Shown here: positions 5,746-11,144 of the stretch, in pieces
Layout of the letters: every line of letters starts with the position of its first letter
How positions within the stretch are numbered: the first letter of the stretch is position 1
Assembly: GCA_023440105.1 (NCBI GenBank)
Contig: JAEXSY010000504.1
Coordinates: 1-11,144 of the forward strand
DNA from: Bacillota bacterium
GTDB taxonomy: Bacteria; Bacillota; Clostridia; Clostridiales; Clostridiaceae
Reading direction: 5' to 3'
Length of the DNA stretch: 11,144 nucleotides
Notes under the pieces: generated by a model
The model's database searches: none
Told to the model about the DNA's origin: nothing
Seen by the model: only the letters and a program-made list of their open reading frames with translations
Translations under genes and position numbers: made by a program

Positions 5746-7170
5746 ATGAAGGAGATTTTTATAGAGAGAAGAAATAACTTTTTAAGAATAGCCATCAGGG
5801 AGAATGGGACAGTTACTGAATATTATACTGAGAAAAATACAGGAAAGGCTGCTCCTGGGGAAATATATAAAGGAATAGTTAAGAATATAATTCCTTCCAT
5901 GAGGGGAGTGTTTCTGGATATTGGTGTGGGAAAAAATGCTTATATGGTATTAGAGCCTAATATAAAAAAAGGCCAGGAGCTATTGGTAGAGATACTTAAG
6001 GAAGAGCATGGAGATAAGGGTGCCAAGGTATCCTCCTCTATTTCCATCCCTGGAAGATTAATGGTGCTACATACCTATGATTATAAGCTAAGCTTCTCAA
6101 AAAAAATAACCAATAAAGCTTTCAAGGCTTTAGTAGGGTCATCAGTAAATATACCTGAGGGTGTAGGAGTAACTGTAAGGACAAAAGCAGAGGAATATCC
6201 CATTGAAGCTTTCCTGCAGGAGCTAGAGGAGCTATATGATAGCTATCTAAAGCTAATGAAGGCTTTTAATTATTCAAAGGGTCCCGGAAAGCTTTTAGAT
6301 AGCAATAGTATCTTATACAGAACTCTAAGAAATGTTACTTTAGACAATACTTCTGTTATTTATGTAAATAATCAAGCGGATTTTGAAACTGCAGAGGAAG
6401 TGCTGGATGAAAGAACAAAGGATAAGCTTACACTCTATAGTGGATATAGACCACTGCTGGATTACTATGGGATAGAAAAAGAGCTTCTCTCTCTTAGAAA
6501 TAAAACTATAGAGCTTCATAGTGGAGGTAATATTGTTATAGAGTCTACTGAAGCCATGCAGGTTATTGATGTTAATACAGCAAAGAGTTTAAGAGGAAAG
6601 AGCTCTTCAGAAAATATACTGATAACTAACCTTGAAGCGGCGGCGGAGGCTGCTAAGCAAATAAGACTTAGAAATTTAAGCGGTATAATAATTATAGACT
6701 TTATTGATATGAGCGAAGCAGAGGATAGAGAAAAGGTTCTTGATACACTAAAGGAAGGCTTTTTGGGAGATATAAATAAAGTAATAATTTATCCCTTTAC
6801 GGAGCTTGGATTAATTCAGATTAGCAGAAGAAGGAGAACAGAGCCTAATAGCGTGTTTATGGAAGCACCTTGTTTATGTTGTAAGGGAAGTGGTAGAAGG
6901 CTTAGAACAGATTACCTTGCTCTTCTTATAGAAAATGAAGCCTTAAAGCTTTTAGATGGAGCAGTGGGAATAAAGGCTTTACTAATTGATATAAACATAG
7001 CTTATAAGGAACAGCTTGCTGAAGAATTAAATGTTCTTATGAGCAACATTCAAAAGCTAAAGCTTCCTATATATATAACCTACTCTCAAAGAGAAGAGGA
7101 TTTTGTGTCTAAGGCTCTTATTTATGAAGAGCAGCTGAAGGAATACCACTCTTATCTTCTTAAGCCATAA
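5746..7170 (+). CDS. rng: Ribonuclease G (RNase E/G family endoribonuclease)
   Basis: Single-strand-specific endoribonuclease of the RNase E/G family, acting in rRNA maturation and mRNA decay. The 474-residue protein is close to E. coli RNase G in length and lacks the long C-terminal scaffold of RNase E. An S1-like RNA-binding part (about 36-115) has YKGIVKNIIPSMRGVFLDIG. The catalytic Asp pair is D275 (MQVIDVNTAK) and D318 (IIIIDFIDM), with the same 43-residue spacing as D303/D346 of RNase E. The Zn-link cysteines are C376 and C379, at the same distance from D318 as C404 from D346 in RNase E; the usual CPxC is CLCC here, losing the Pro and gaining a Cys. The ATG lies six bases after the DUF2344 stop with only a weak site (GTGAG, 5731-5735), suggesting coupled translation. 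No clear terminator follows, so some readthrough into rplU is possible. Confidence 0.95.
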   Translation: MKEIFIERRNNFLRIAIRENGTVTEYYTEKNTGKAAPGEIYKGIVKNIIPSMRGVFLDIGVGKNAYMVLEPNIKKGQELLVEILKEEHGDKGAKVSSSISIPGRLMVLHTYDYKLSFSKKITNKAFKALVGSSVNIPEGVGVTVRTKAEEYPIEAFLQELEELYDSYLKLMKAFNYSKGPGKLLDSNSILYRTLRNVTLDNTSVIYVNNQADFETAEEVLDERTKDKLTLYSGYRPLLDYYGIEKELLSLRNKTIELHSGGNIVIESTEAMQVIDVNTAKSLRGKSSSENILITNLEAAAEAAKQIRLRNLSGIIIIDFIDMSEAEDREKVLDTLKEGFLGDINKVIIYPFTELGLIQISRRRRTEPNSVFMEAPCLCCKGSGRRLRTDYLALLIENEALKLLDGAVGIKALLIDINIAYKEQLAEELNVLMSNIQKLKLPIYITYSQREEDFVSKALIYEEQLKEYHSYLLKP

Positions 7171-7185
7171 GAAAAAAGATATTTC

Positions 7186-7214
7186 TTTACAAAGATATTC
7201 CTATATGGTAAAAT
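7186..7214 (+). promoter_or_regulatory. Strong sigma A-type promoter for rplU-prp-rpmA
   Basis: The -35 box TTTACA (7186-7191) and -10 box TAAAAT (7209-7214) each match consensus at five of six bases and are 17 bases apart. TG at 7206-7207 adds an extended -10. Transcription should start near 7221, giving a leader of about 83 bases before rplU. Confidence 0.85.
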
Positions 7215-7220
7215 GTCATT

Positions 7221-7303
7221 TGTAGCGCACACCAAAGGTTTTGAAAAACAACTCCTAGAGAGCTGTACCTTACGTGGCGAATCCGTTATGAGGAGGTGTA
7301 TTC
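7221..7303 (+). ncRNA. Probable ribosomal protein L21 leader
   Basis: Structured 5' leaders before rplU are known in Firmicutes (Rfam L21_leader) and are thought to let L21 repress its own operon. Here about 83 bases lie between the predicted transcription start and the rplU ATG. A nested fold can be drawn by eye: ACACC (7229-7233) with GGTGT (7295-7299), AAGGT (7235-7239) with ACCTT (7267-7271), and a small hairpin ACG-U-GG/UC-CGU (7272-7286) with a CGAA loop. The outer helix covers part of the ribosome binding site AGGAGGTG (7291-7298), so folding would hinder rplU translation. An alternative pairing, CTCCT (7252-7256) with AGGAG (7291-7295), would also mask it. Assignment rests on position, length and hand folding; I cannot run the covariance model. 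Confidence 0.65.
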
Positions 7304-7618
7304 ATGTACGCAGTATTAACAACAGGTGGAAAGCAATACAGAGTTCAAGAGGGAGACGTTATATACGTTGAAAAGCTGAACGCTGAAGTTGAATCAACAG
7401 TTGAGTTTACAAACATACTTGCTGTTTCCAAGGAAGATGGACAGTTAGTTGTAGGTAAGCCAGTAGTTGAAGGAGCTAAGGTTGTGGCTAAGGTAGAAGC
7501 TCAAGGCAGACAAAAGAAAATCATCGTTTTCAAGTATAAGCCAAAGAAGGACTACAGAAGAAAAATCGGTCACAGACAATCTTACACTAAGTTAACAATA
7601 GAAAAAATCGAAGCTTAA
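7304..7618 (+). CDS. rplU: 50S ribosomal protein L21
   Basis: Large-subunit protein that binds 23S rRNA and is needed for 50S assembly. The 104-residue length is standard. The family signature is at 71-95, including IIVFKYKPKKDYRRKIGHRQ, and the start MYAVLTTGGKQYRV is typical. The strong ribosome binding site AGGAGGTG (7291-7298) is five bases before the ATG and may be masked by the leader fold. Codon choice is more selective than in neighbouring genes, as expected for a highly expressed protein. It is the first gene of the rplU-prp-rpmA unit, and prp begins two bases after its stop. Confidence 0.98.
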   Translation: MYAVLTTGGKQYRVQEGDVIYVEKLNAEVESTVEFTNILAVSKEDGQLVVGKPVVEGAKVVAKVEAQGRQKKIIVFKYKPKKDYRRKIGHRQSYTKLTIEKIEA

Positions 7619-7620
7619 TA

Positions 7621-7947
7621 ATGACTACAATTAAGTTTAAAATGAAAGATAGTCAGATACTTTTTCTATCTCTTAAGGATCATGCTGGCTTTGGAGAAAG
7701 CGGAGAGGATATCGTTTGTGCGGCCCTATCTGTATTATCCCAAGCAATGATTATAGGCATTGAAGAAGTATTAAAATTTAATCTTAAGTATGAGCTTCAA
7801 GATGGATTTCTAGAGCTTAATATATCTGAAAACACTCTTGAGGAAATTGAAAGCTGTCAGGTGCTGCTTCATACAATGCTTAAGACTGTTGAAAGTATGA
7901 TAATATCGTACGGCGATTATATAAACCTTGAAATAGAGGAGGTGTAG
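7621..7947 (+). CDS. prp: Ribosomal-processing cysteine protease Prp (YsxB family)
   Basis: Cysteine protease that removes the N-terminal extension of ribosomal protein L27 in Firmicutes, a step shown to be essential in Staphylococcus aureus. The 108-residue protein has the catalytic dyad at H21 (DHAGFGESGEDIVCA) and C33 in the same stretch, one residue earlier than H22/C34 of S. aureus Prp. The gene sits between its context partners: it starts two bases after rplU (TAATAATG) and its stop overlaps the rpmA ribosome binding site. No clear ribosome binding site precedes it, so it probably depends on ribosomes finishing rplU, which would keep its level low. The downstream L27 carries the matching cleavage sequence. 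Confidence 0.95.
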   Translation: MTTIKFKMKDSQILFLSLKDHAGFGESGEDIVCAALSVLSQAMIIGIEEVLKFNLKYELQDGFLELNISENTLEEIESCQVLLHTMLKTVESMIISYGDYINLEIEEV

Positions 7948-7950
7948 TAC

Positions 7951-8253
7951 ATGTTAATAGTTAACCTTCAGTTATTTGCTCATAAAAAGGGAGTTGGTAG
8001 CTCTAAGAACGGTAGAGATTCTGAATCTAAGAGACTTGGTGTTAAGTCCTCCGATGGAGAATTCGTTCTTGCTGGTAACATCCTTGTAAGACAAAGAGGA
8101 ACAAAAATACACCCAGGTGTTAACGTAGGTAGAGGTAAGGACGATACTTTATTTGCTAAGCTTGATGGTGTTGTTAAGTACGAAAGAGTGGGTAAAGATA
8201 GAAAAAGAGCTAGCGTTTACCCAGTAAATGTTGAAGAAAAAATAGCAGAATAA
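7951..8253 (+). CDS. rpmA: 50S ribosomal protein L27 with cleavable N-terminal extension
   Basis: Large-subunit protein whose N-terminal tail reaches the peptidyl transferase centre. The 100-residue precursor begins MLIVNLQLFAHKKG, the Firmicute-type extension cut by Prp. By analogy with S. aureus (MLKLNLQFF then A), cleavage is predicted between F9 and A10, leaving the mature end AHKKG. The core has GSSKNGRDSESKRLGVK and GNILVRQRGTKIHPG. A very strong ribosome binding site AGAGGAGGTG (7935-7944) lies six bases before the ATG and overlaps the end of prp. An intrinsic terminator follows. In Bacillus, spo0B lies between rpmA and obg; it is absent here. Confidence 0.98.
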   Translation: MLIVNLQLFAHKKGVGSSKNGRDSESKRLGVKSSDGEFVLAGNILVRQRGTKIHPGVNVGRGKDDTLFAKLDGVVKYERVGKDRKRASVYPVNVEEKIAE

Positions 8254-8257
8254 TTAC

Positions 8258-8285
8258 AAAGCACCCAAAAGGGTGCTTTTAATTT
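8258..8285 (+). terminator. Intrinsic terminator after rpmA
   Basis: AAAGCACCC (8258-8266) and GGGTGCTTT (8271-8279) form a perfect 9-bp, GC-containing stem with an AAAA loop. The T-run is short (8277-8280), followed by AATTT. It ends the rplU-prp-rpmA unit. Confidence 0.85.
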
Positions 8286-8296
8286 GTCAAATAAAT

Positions 8297-8359
8297 TTTA
8301 TATAAATATTAATTGGTTTATAATATTTATAGGTTAATTTAGTGATAATATGGTATATA
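8297..8359 (+). promoter_or_regulatory. Probable promoter region for obg-yhbY-nadD-yqeK
   Basis: Two candidates lie between the rpmA terminator and obg. One has a perfect -10 TATAAT (8319-8324) with a partial -35 TTTATA (8297-8302) at 16 bases. The other is an extended -10, TGGTATATA (8351-8359), with no good -35; it shares TATGGTA with the two promoters upstream. I cannot decide between them. Confidence 0.45.
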
Positions 8360-8388
8360 ACAGAAGATATAAATAAGGAGTTGAGTAA

Positions 8389-9675
8389 ATGTTTATAGAT
8401 ACCGCAAAATTGTTTGTTAAATCTGGAGACGGAGGTAACGGAGCAATTTCCTTTAGAAGGGAAAAATACATACCTCTCGGCGGTCCGGATGGAGGCGACG
8501 GCGGCAGAGGTGGAGACGTAATATTAGTTGTTGAGCCTCAGTTAACAACTCTACTGGATTTTAAATATACAAGAAAGTTCATCGCTGAAAAAGGTGCTAA
8601 TGGCGCAGGCCAAAAGTGCTATGGCAAGGATGGCGAGGATTTATATGTAAAGGTTCCTATGGGAACTGTGGTAAGGGATTTTGAAACCAACAAGATAATG
8701 GCAGACCTTTCCCGTCCAGGAGATAAATATGTAGTCTGCAGGGGTGGAAAAGGTGGAAAAGGAAATACTAAATTTGCTACTCCTACCAGACAGGCACCAA
8801 GCTTCGCAGAGCCTGGGATGCCAGGAGAAGAAAGAACAATAACCCTAGAGCTGAAGCTACTTGCAGATGTGGGCTTGTTAGGATTTCCTAATGTAGGCAA
8901 ATCCACACTGTTATCAGTGGTTTCAAAGGCTAGACCAAAGATTGCTAACTATCATTTCACTACTATAAGACCAAATCTTGGAGTAGTTAGCGTTCCAGGT
9001 ATACAGCCCTTTGTAATGGCAGATATTCCTGGAATTATTGAGGGAGCAGCGGAAGGCGTTGGCCTTGGTATTGCATTCCTTCGCCACATTGAAAGAACAA
9101 GACTGCTCATTCATGTAGTAGACATCTCAGGTGTTGAAGGAAGAGATCCTTTCGAAGATTTCTTAAAGATTAATGAGGAGCTTAAAAAATACAATGTAAA
9201 GCTATGGGATAGACCTCAGATTATTGCTGCAAATAAAAGCGATATGCTCTTTGATGAAGAAGCTTTTGAAGACTTTAAGAAAAAGGTTTCAGACCTTGGC
9301 TACACAAAAGTATTCAAAATATCCGCAGCTACAAATCAGGGCGTAGAAGAGCTTATGAAGGAAGCTGCAGAGATGCTTTCCCATATTCCTGTGCAGGAAT
9401 TGGAAATATCAGAGGAAGAGAGATTCGTTCCAGAGGATAAGAAATTCACTTATACCATACAGGAGCTTAATGAGGATGGTCTTAAAGTATTCTTTATCGA
9501 AGGAAGCTTTGTAGACAGATTGCTAATGGCGGTTAATGTAAATGATCCAGATTCCTTAAAGTACTTCCATAAGGTTCTTAGAAACAAAGGTATATTGGAT
9601 GAACTTCGTGAAATGGGAATCGAGGATGGAGATACTGTACGATTAAATGACTTTGAATTTGAATTTATGCTATAA
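8389..9675 (+). CDS. obg: GTPase Obg (ObgE/CgtA)
   Basis: Essential GTPase that binds the 50S subunit and takes part in its late assembly and in stress and growth control; in Bacillus it is also needed for sporulation. The 428-residue protein has three parts: a glycine-rich Obg fold (1-158, with GGPDGGDGGRGGDV and RGGKGGKGN), the G domain (159-335) with G1 GFPNVGKS (165-172), G2 region FTT (190-192), G3 DIPG (212-215), G4 NKSD (282-285) and G5 SAA (312-314), and a C-terminal OCT domain (about 345-428) as is usual in Firmicutes. The ribosome binding site TAAGGAG (8374-8380) is eight bases before the ATG. It heads the obg-yhbY-nadD-yqeK run; yhbY follows at once. Confidence 0.98.
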   Translation: MFIDTAKLFVKSGDGGNGAISFRREKYIPLGGPDGGDGGRGGDVILVVEPQLTTLLDFKYTRKFIAEKGANGAGQKCYGKDGEDLYVKVPMGTVVRDFETNKIMADLSRPGDKYVVCRGGKGGKGNTKFATPTRQAPSFAEPGMPGEERTITLELKLLADVGLLGFPNVGKSTLLSVVSKARPKIANYHFTTIRPNLGVVSVPGIQPFVMADIPGIIEGAAEGVGLGIAFLRHIERTRLLIHVVDISGVEGRDPFEDFLKINEELKKYNVKLWDRPQIIAANKSDMLFDEEAFEDFKKKVSDLGYTKVFKISAATNQGVEELMKEAAEMLSHIPVQELEISEEERFVPEDKKFTYTIQELNEDGLKVFFIEGSFVDRLLMAVNVNDPDSLKYFHKVLRNKGILDELREMGIEDGDTVRLNDFEFEFML

Positions 9676-9682
9676 GAGGTGA
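9675..9682 (+). promoter_or_regulatory. Ribosome binding site that sets the TTG start of yhbY
   Basis: AGAGGTGA lies five bases before TTG at 9688 and overlaps the obg stop. A GTG at 9679 is in frame but lies inside this site, so it cannot be the start. Confidence 0.75.
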
Positions 9683-9687
9683 TTGAT

Positions 9688-9978
9688 TTGATAAGTAGTA
9701 AGCAAAGAGCATACTTAAGATCTCTAGCTAATACTATAACTCCTATTTTTCAATTAGGAAAAAATGGGATTGAGGAAGCTTTTCTTAAACAGCTAGAGGA
9801 CGCCCTAGAGGCTAGGGAAATTATTAAAATAACTGTCCTTGAAAATAGCGGCTATACCGCCAAGGAAGCTATAAATGAGATCTGCGAGAGTATTGGCTGT
9901 GAAGGGGTTCAGGCTATAGGAAATAAGATAGTAATTTATAAACAATCAAAAAAGAATCCAAGAATAGAGCTTCCTTAA
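9688..9978 (+). CDS. yhbY: YhbY-family CRM-domain RNA-binding protein
   Basis: Small RNA-binding protein of the YhbY/YqeI family, which binds pre-50S particles and is linked to ribosome assembly. From the TTG at 9688 it is 96 residues, the normal length. The N-terminus ISSKQRAYLRSLANTITP and the FQLGKNGIEEAF segment with its GKNG loop are typical of the CRM fold; TVLENSGYTAKEA follows in the middle. The start codon is a rare TTG with a good ribosome binding site just before it, so translation may be moderate. The gene follows obg by 12 bases and precedes nadD by 11, consistent with one mRNA joining two 50S-assembly factors. Bacillus calls the orthologue yqeI. Confidence 0.93.
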   Translation: MISSKQRAYLRSLANTITPIFQLGKNGIEEAFLKQLEDALEAREIIKITVLENSGYTAKEAINEICESIGCEGVQAIGNKIVIYKQSKKNPRIELP

Positions 9979-9989
9979 TAGAGGATATC

Positions 9990-10592
9990 ATGAAAAGTAT
10001 AGGTATTTTAGGAGGAACCTTCAATCCTATTCATAATGGCCATCTATATATAGCCTCAGAGGCCATGGAAGAGCTGAAGCTTTCAGAGGTGTTATTTATC
10101 CCCGCAGGGAATCCACCGCATAAAAATGACTCAGCTATTCTAGAGGCTTCTATAAGAGGTGAAATGACCAAGGCTGCCATTAAGGATTATAAGGGCTTCA
10201 CCTATTGTGATTATGAGATAAACAAGAAGAGCTACAGCTATACCTATGAAACCCTTCAGTATCTTAAAGATATATACAGTAATACGAAATTTCATTTTAT
10301 TGTAGGAGCTGACTCTTTAATAAACCTACATAAGTGGAAAAATGTACCGGAAATATTAAAGCTAGCTCAGCTAGTGGTATTGATGAGGCCTGGTTACTCA
10401 AGGGAAGAGCTTTATCAAGTAAAGAAGAATACAGAAGAGAACTATGGTGCAGAGATTATACTTTTAGAACTTTTACAGATGGATATTTCTTCTTGGGATA
10501 TAAGGAAAAGAATACAGGAAAATAAAAATTATCAATTTTTACTCCCTAAGGAAGTATTTAATTATATAGAAGCTAATGGTCTCTACAGATAG
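9990..10592 (+). CDS. nadD: Nicotinate-nucleotide adenylyltransferase
   Basis: Cytosolic enzyme joining nicotinate mononucleotide and ATP into deamido-NAD, the central step of NAD synthesis. The 200-residue protein is full length. Nucleotidyltransferase motifs are GGTFNPIHNGH (8-18, with the HxGH-type ATP site H15 and H18), FIPAGNPPHK (36-45), VGADSL (105-110), and near the C-terminus ISSWDIR (166-172), where most orthologues have ISST/S-x-IR; the Trp at the fourth position is a small difference. The ribosome binding site AGAGGA (9980-9985) lies four bases before the ATG. It is 23 bases upstream of yqeK, the same nadD-yqeK order seen across Firmicutes. Confidence 0.97.
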   Translation: MKSIGILGGTFNPIHNGHLYIASEAMEELKLSEVLFIPAGNPPHKNDSAILEASIRGEMTKAAIKDYKGFTYCDYEINKKSYSYTYETLQYLKDIYSNTKFHFIVGADSLINLHKWKNVPEILKLAQLVVLMRPGYSREELYQVKKNTEENYGAEIILLELLQMDISSWDIRKRIQENKNYQFLLPKEVFNYIEANGLYR

Positions 10593-10615
10593 AATGCAAT
10601 TTTCAGGGGGATATG

Positions 10616-11144
10616 ATGTGGTCTGAGGAAAGAATTAAAGCTTATTTAATGGATAATATTAACGAAAAAAGAGTAAAGCATATTCTAGGGGTAGTAGAGA
10701 TGTCAGAGAAACTGGCAGAGTTTTATGGTGAGAGTCCTTTTAAAGCAAGAATGGCAGCTTATATTCATGATGTTGCTAAATACATGCCCTATGATGATAT
10801 TAAAAGAATTATTCAAGAAAAAGGATATAAACTTACTTCTGAAGATTTAATCATGCCTGAGCTCCTTCATGGTCTTGCTGGTGCAATATTAGGTAAAGAT
10901 ATGATGGGGATAGAGGATGAGGATATATTAAATGCAGCAAGGTATCATACTACTGGAAGGGTAAATATGACCATGCTAGAAAAGATTGTCTTTCTGGCAG
11001 ACTATATAGAGCCTGGCAGGAATTTTCCCGGTGTAGAGGAGCTTAGAGAGATGGCCTTCTTAAATCTCGATAAAGGAGTTTTATTAGCCTTTGACAGCAC
11101 TATCAAGCATGTAGTAAATGAAGGAAAGCTTCTTCATTCAGATA
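10616..11144 (+). CDS. yqeK: HD-domain symmetrical Ap4A hydrolase YqeK (3' end cut by window)
   Basis: HD-superfamily phosphohydrolase; YqeK proteins of Firmicutes split diadenosine tetraphosphate into two ADP. The frame runs without a stop to the window edge, with 176 residues visible of about 190 usual. HD landmarks are H22 (KHILGV), H51-D52 (YIHDVAKYMP), H85 (LLHGLAGA), H111 (ARYHTTGR) and D129 (FLADYIEPGR), the full metal-binding set. Two ATGs stand in tandem at 10613 and 10616; the second is chosen because AGGGGG (10605-10610) is five bases away rather than two and because MWSEERI is the usual family start. It follows nadD by 23 bases and is likely on the obg transcript. In Firmicutes the next gene outside the window is usually rsfS, which cannot be checked here. 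Confidence 0.94.
   Translation, partial: MWSEERIKAYLMDNINEKRVKHILGVVEMSEKLAEFYGESPFKARMAAYIHDVAKYMPYDDIKRIIQEKGYKLTSEDLIMPELLHGLAGAILGKDMMGIEDEDILNAARYHTTGRVNMTMLEKIVFLADYIEPGRNFPGVEELREMAFLNLDKGVLLAFDSTIKHVVNEGKLLHSD

Noticed and set aside
7169..7187. Possible terminator hairpin after rng (AAGAAA / TTTCTT)
   Set aside because: Six A-U-rich pairs without GC core or following T-run; too weak to call.
7175..7200. Near-direct repeat AAAGATATT(T)C before rplU
   Set aside because: Only two short AT-rich copies that overlap the promoter spacer; likely chance, and no known operator fits.
8619..8906. Reverse-strand open frame inside obg
   Set aside because: Opposite the conserved Gly-rich and P-loop coding sequence; composition (runs of Pro/Phe) is that of a shadow.
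10334..10525. Small + strand frame inside nadD
   Set aside because: Out-of-frame shadow fully inside nadD, with no start signal.

Overview
The window is an AT-rich stretch of a low-GC, endospore-forming Firmicute, most like Clostridium in the broad sense. The evidence is heavy AGA/ATA codon use, purine-rich Shine-Dalgarno sites, a SpoIVFA/SpoIVFB pair, a Prp-processed L27 and the gene order. All genes lie on the + strand and none looks broken. I see no mobile element, tRNA, rRNA or CRISPR array. The window is core housekeeping DNA, and no stretch over 300 bases lacks a gene.

Layout: (1) bases 1-1290 hold the 3' part of rodA (peptidoglycan glycosyltransferase, cut by the window edge) and mgsA (methylglyoxal synthase), closed by a strong terminator. 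(2) Bases 1438-3096 hold spoIVFA (LytM/M23-fold protein that has lost its zinc ligands) and spoIVFB (M50 intramembrane protease), followed by a second terminator. With a terminator on each side, this sporulation pair looks like its own transcription unit. (3) Bases 3207-7170 hold a B12-binding-type radical SAM protein, its DUF2344 partner and ribonuclease G, tightly packed or overlapping. (4) A near-consensus promoter and a leader of about 83 nt (probable L21 leader) precede rplU-prp-rpmA (L21, the L27-processing protease, L27), closed by a third terminator. (5) Bases 8389-11144 hold obg, yhbY, nadD and yqeK; yqeK is open at the right edge.

The order mreBCD-minCD-spoIVFA-spoIVFB-rplU-prp-rpmA-(spo0B)-obg is known from Bacillus subtilis. 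Here the radical SAM/DUF2344/rng block sits between spoIVFB and rplU, spo0B is absent, and yhbY-nadD-yqeK are attached behind obg. The genes join cell-wall elongation, sporulation sigma-factor processing, RNA processing, 50S subunit biogenesis (L21, L27, Obg, YhbY, RNase G) and nucleotide metabolism (NadD, YqeK).

The least understood part is the radical SAM/DUF2344 pair: clear enzyme motifs, unknown substrate, and a steady position next to RNase G and ribosomal protein genes. Other points worth checking are the L21 leader fold, a terminator-like hairpin that starts almost at a predicted transcription start (3122-3178), and an 11-base extended -10 string found in two promoters.
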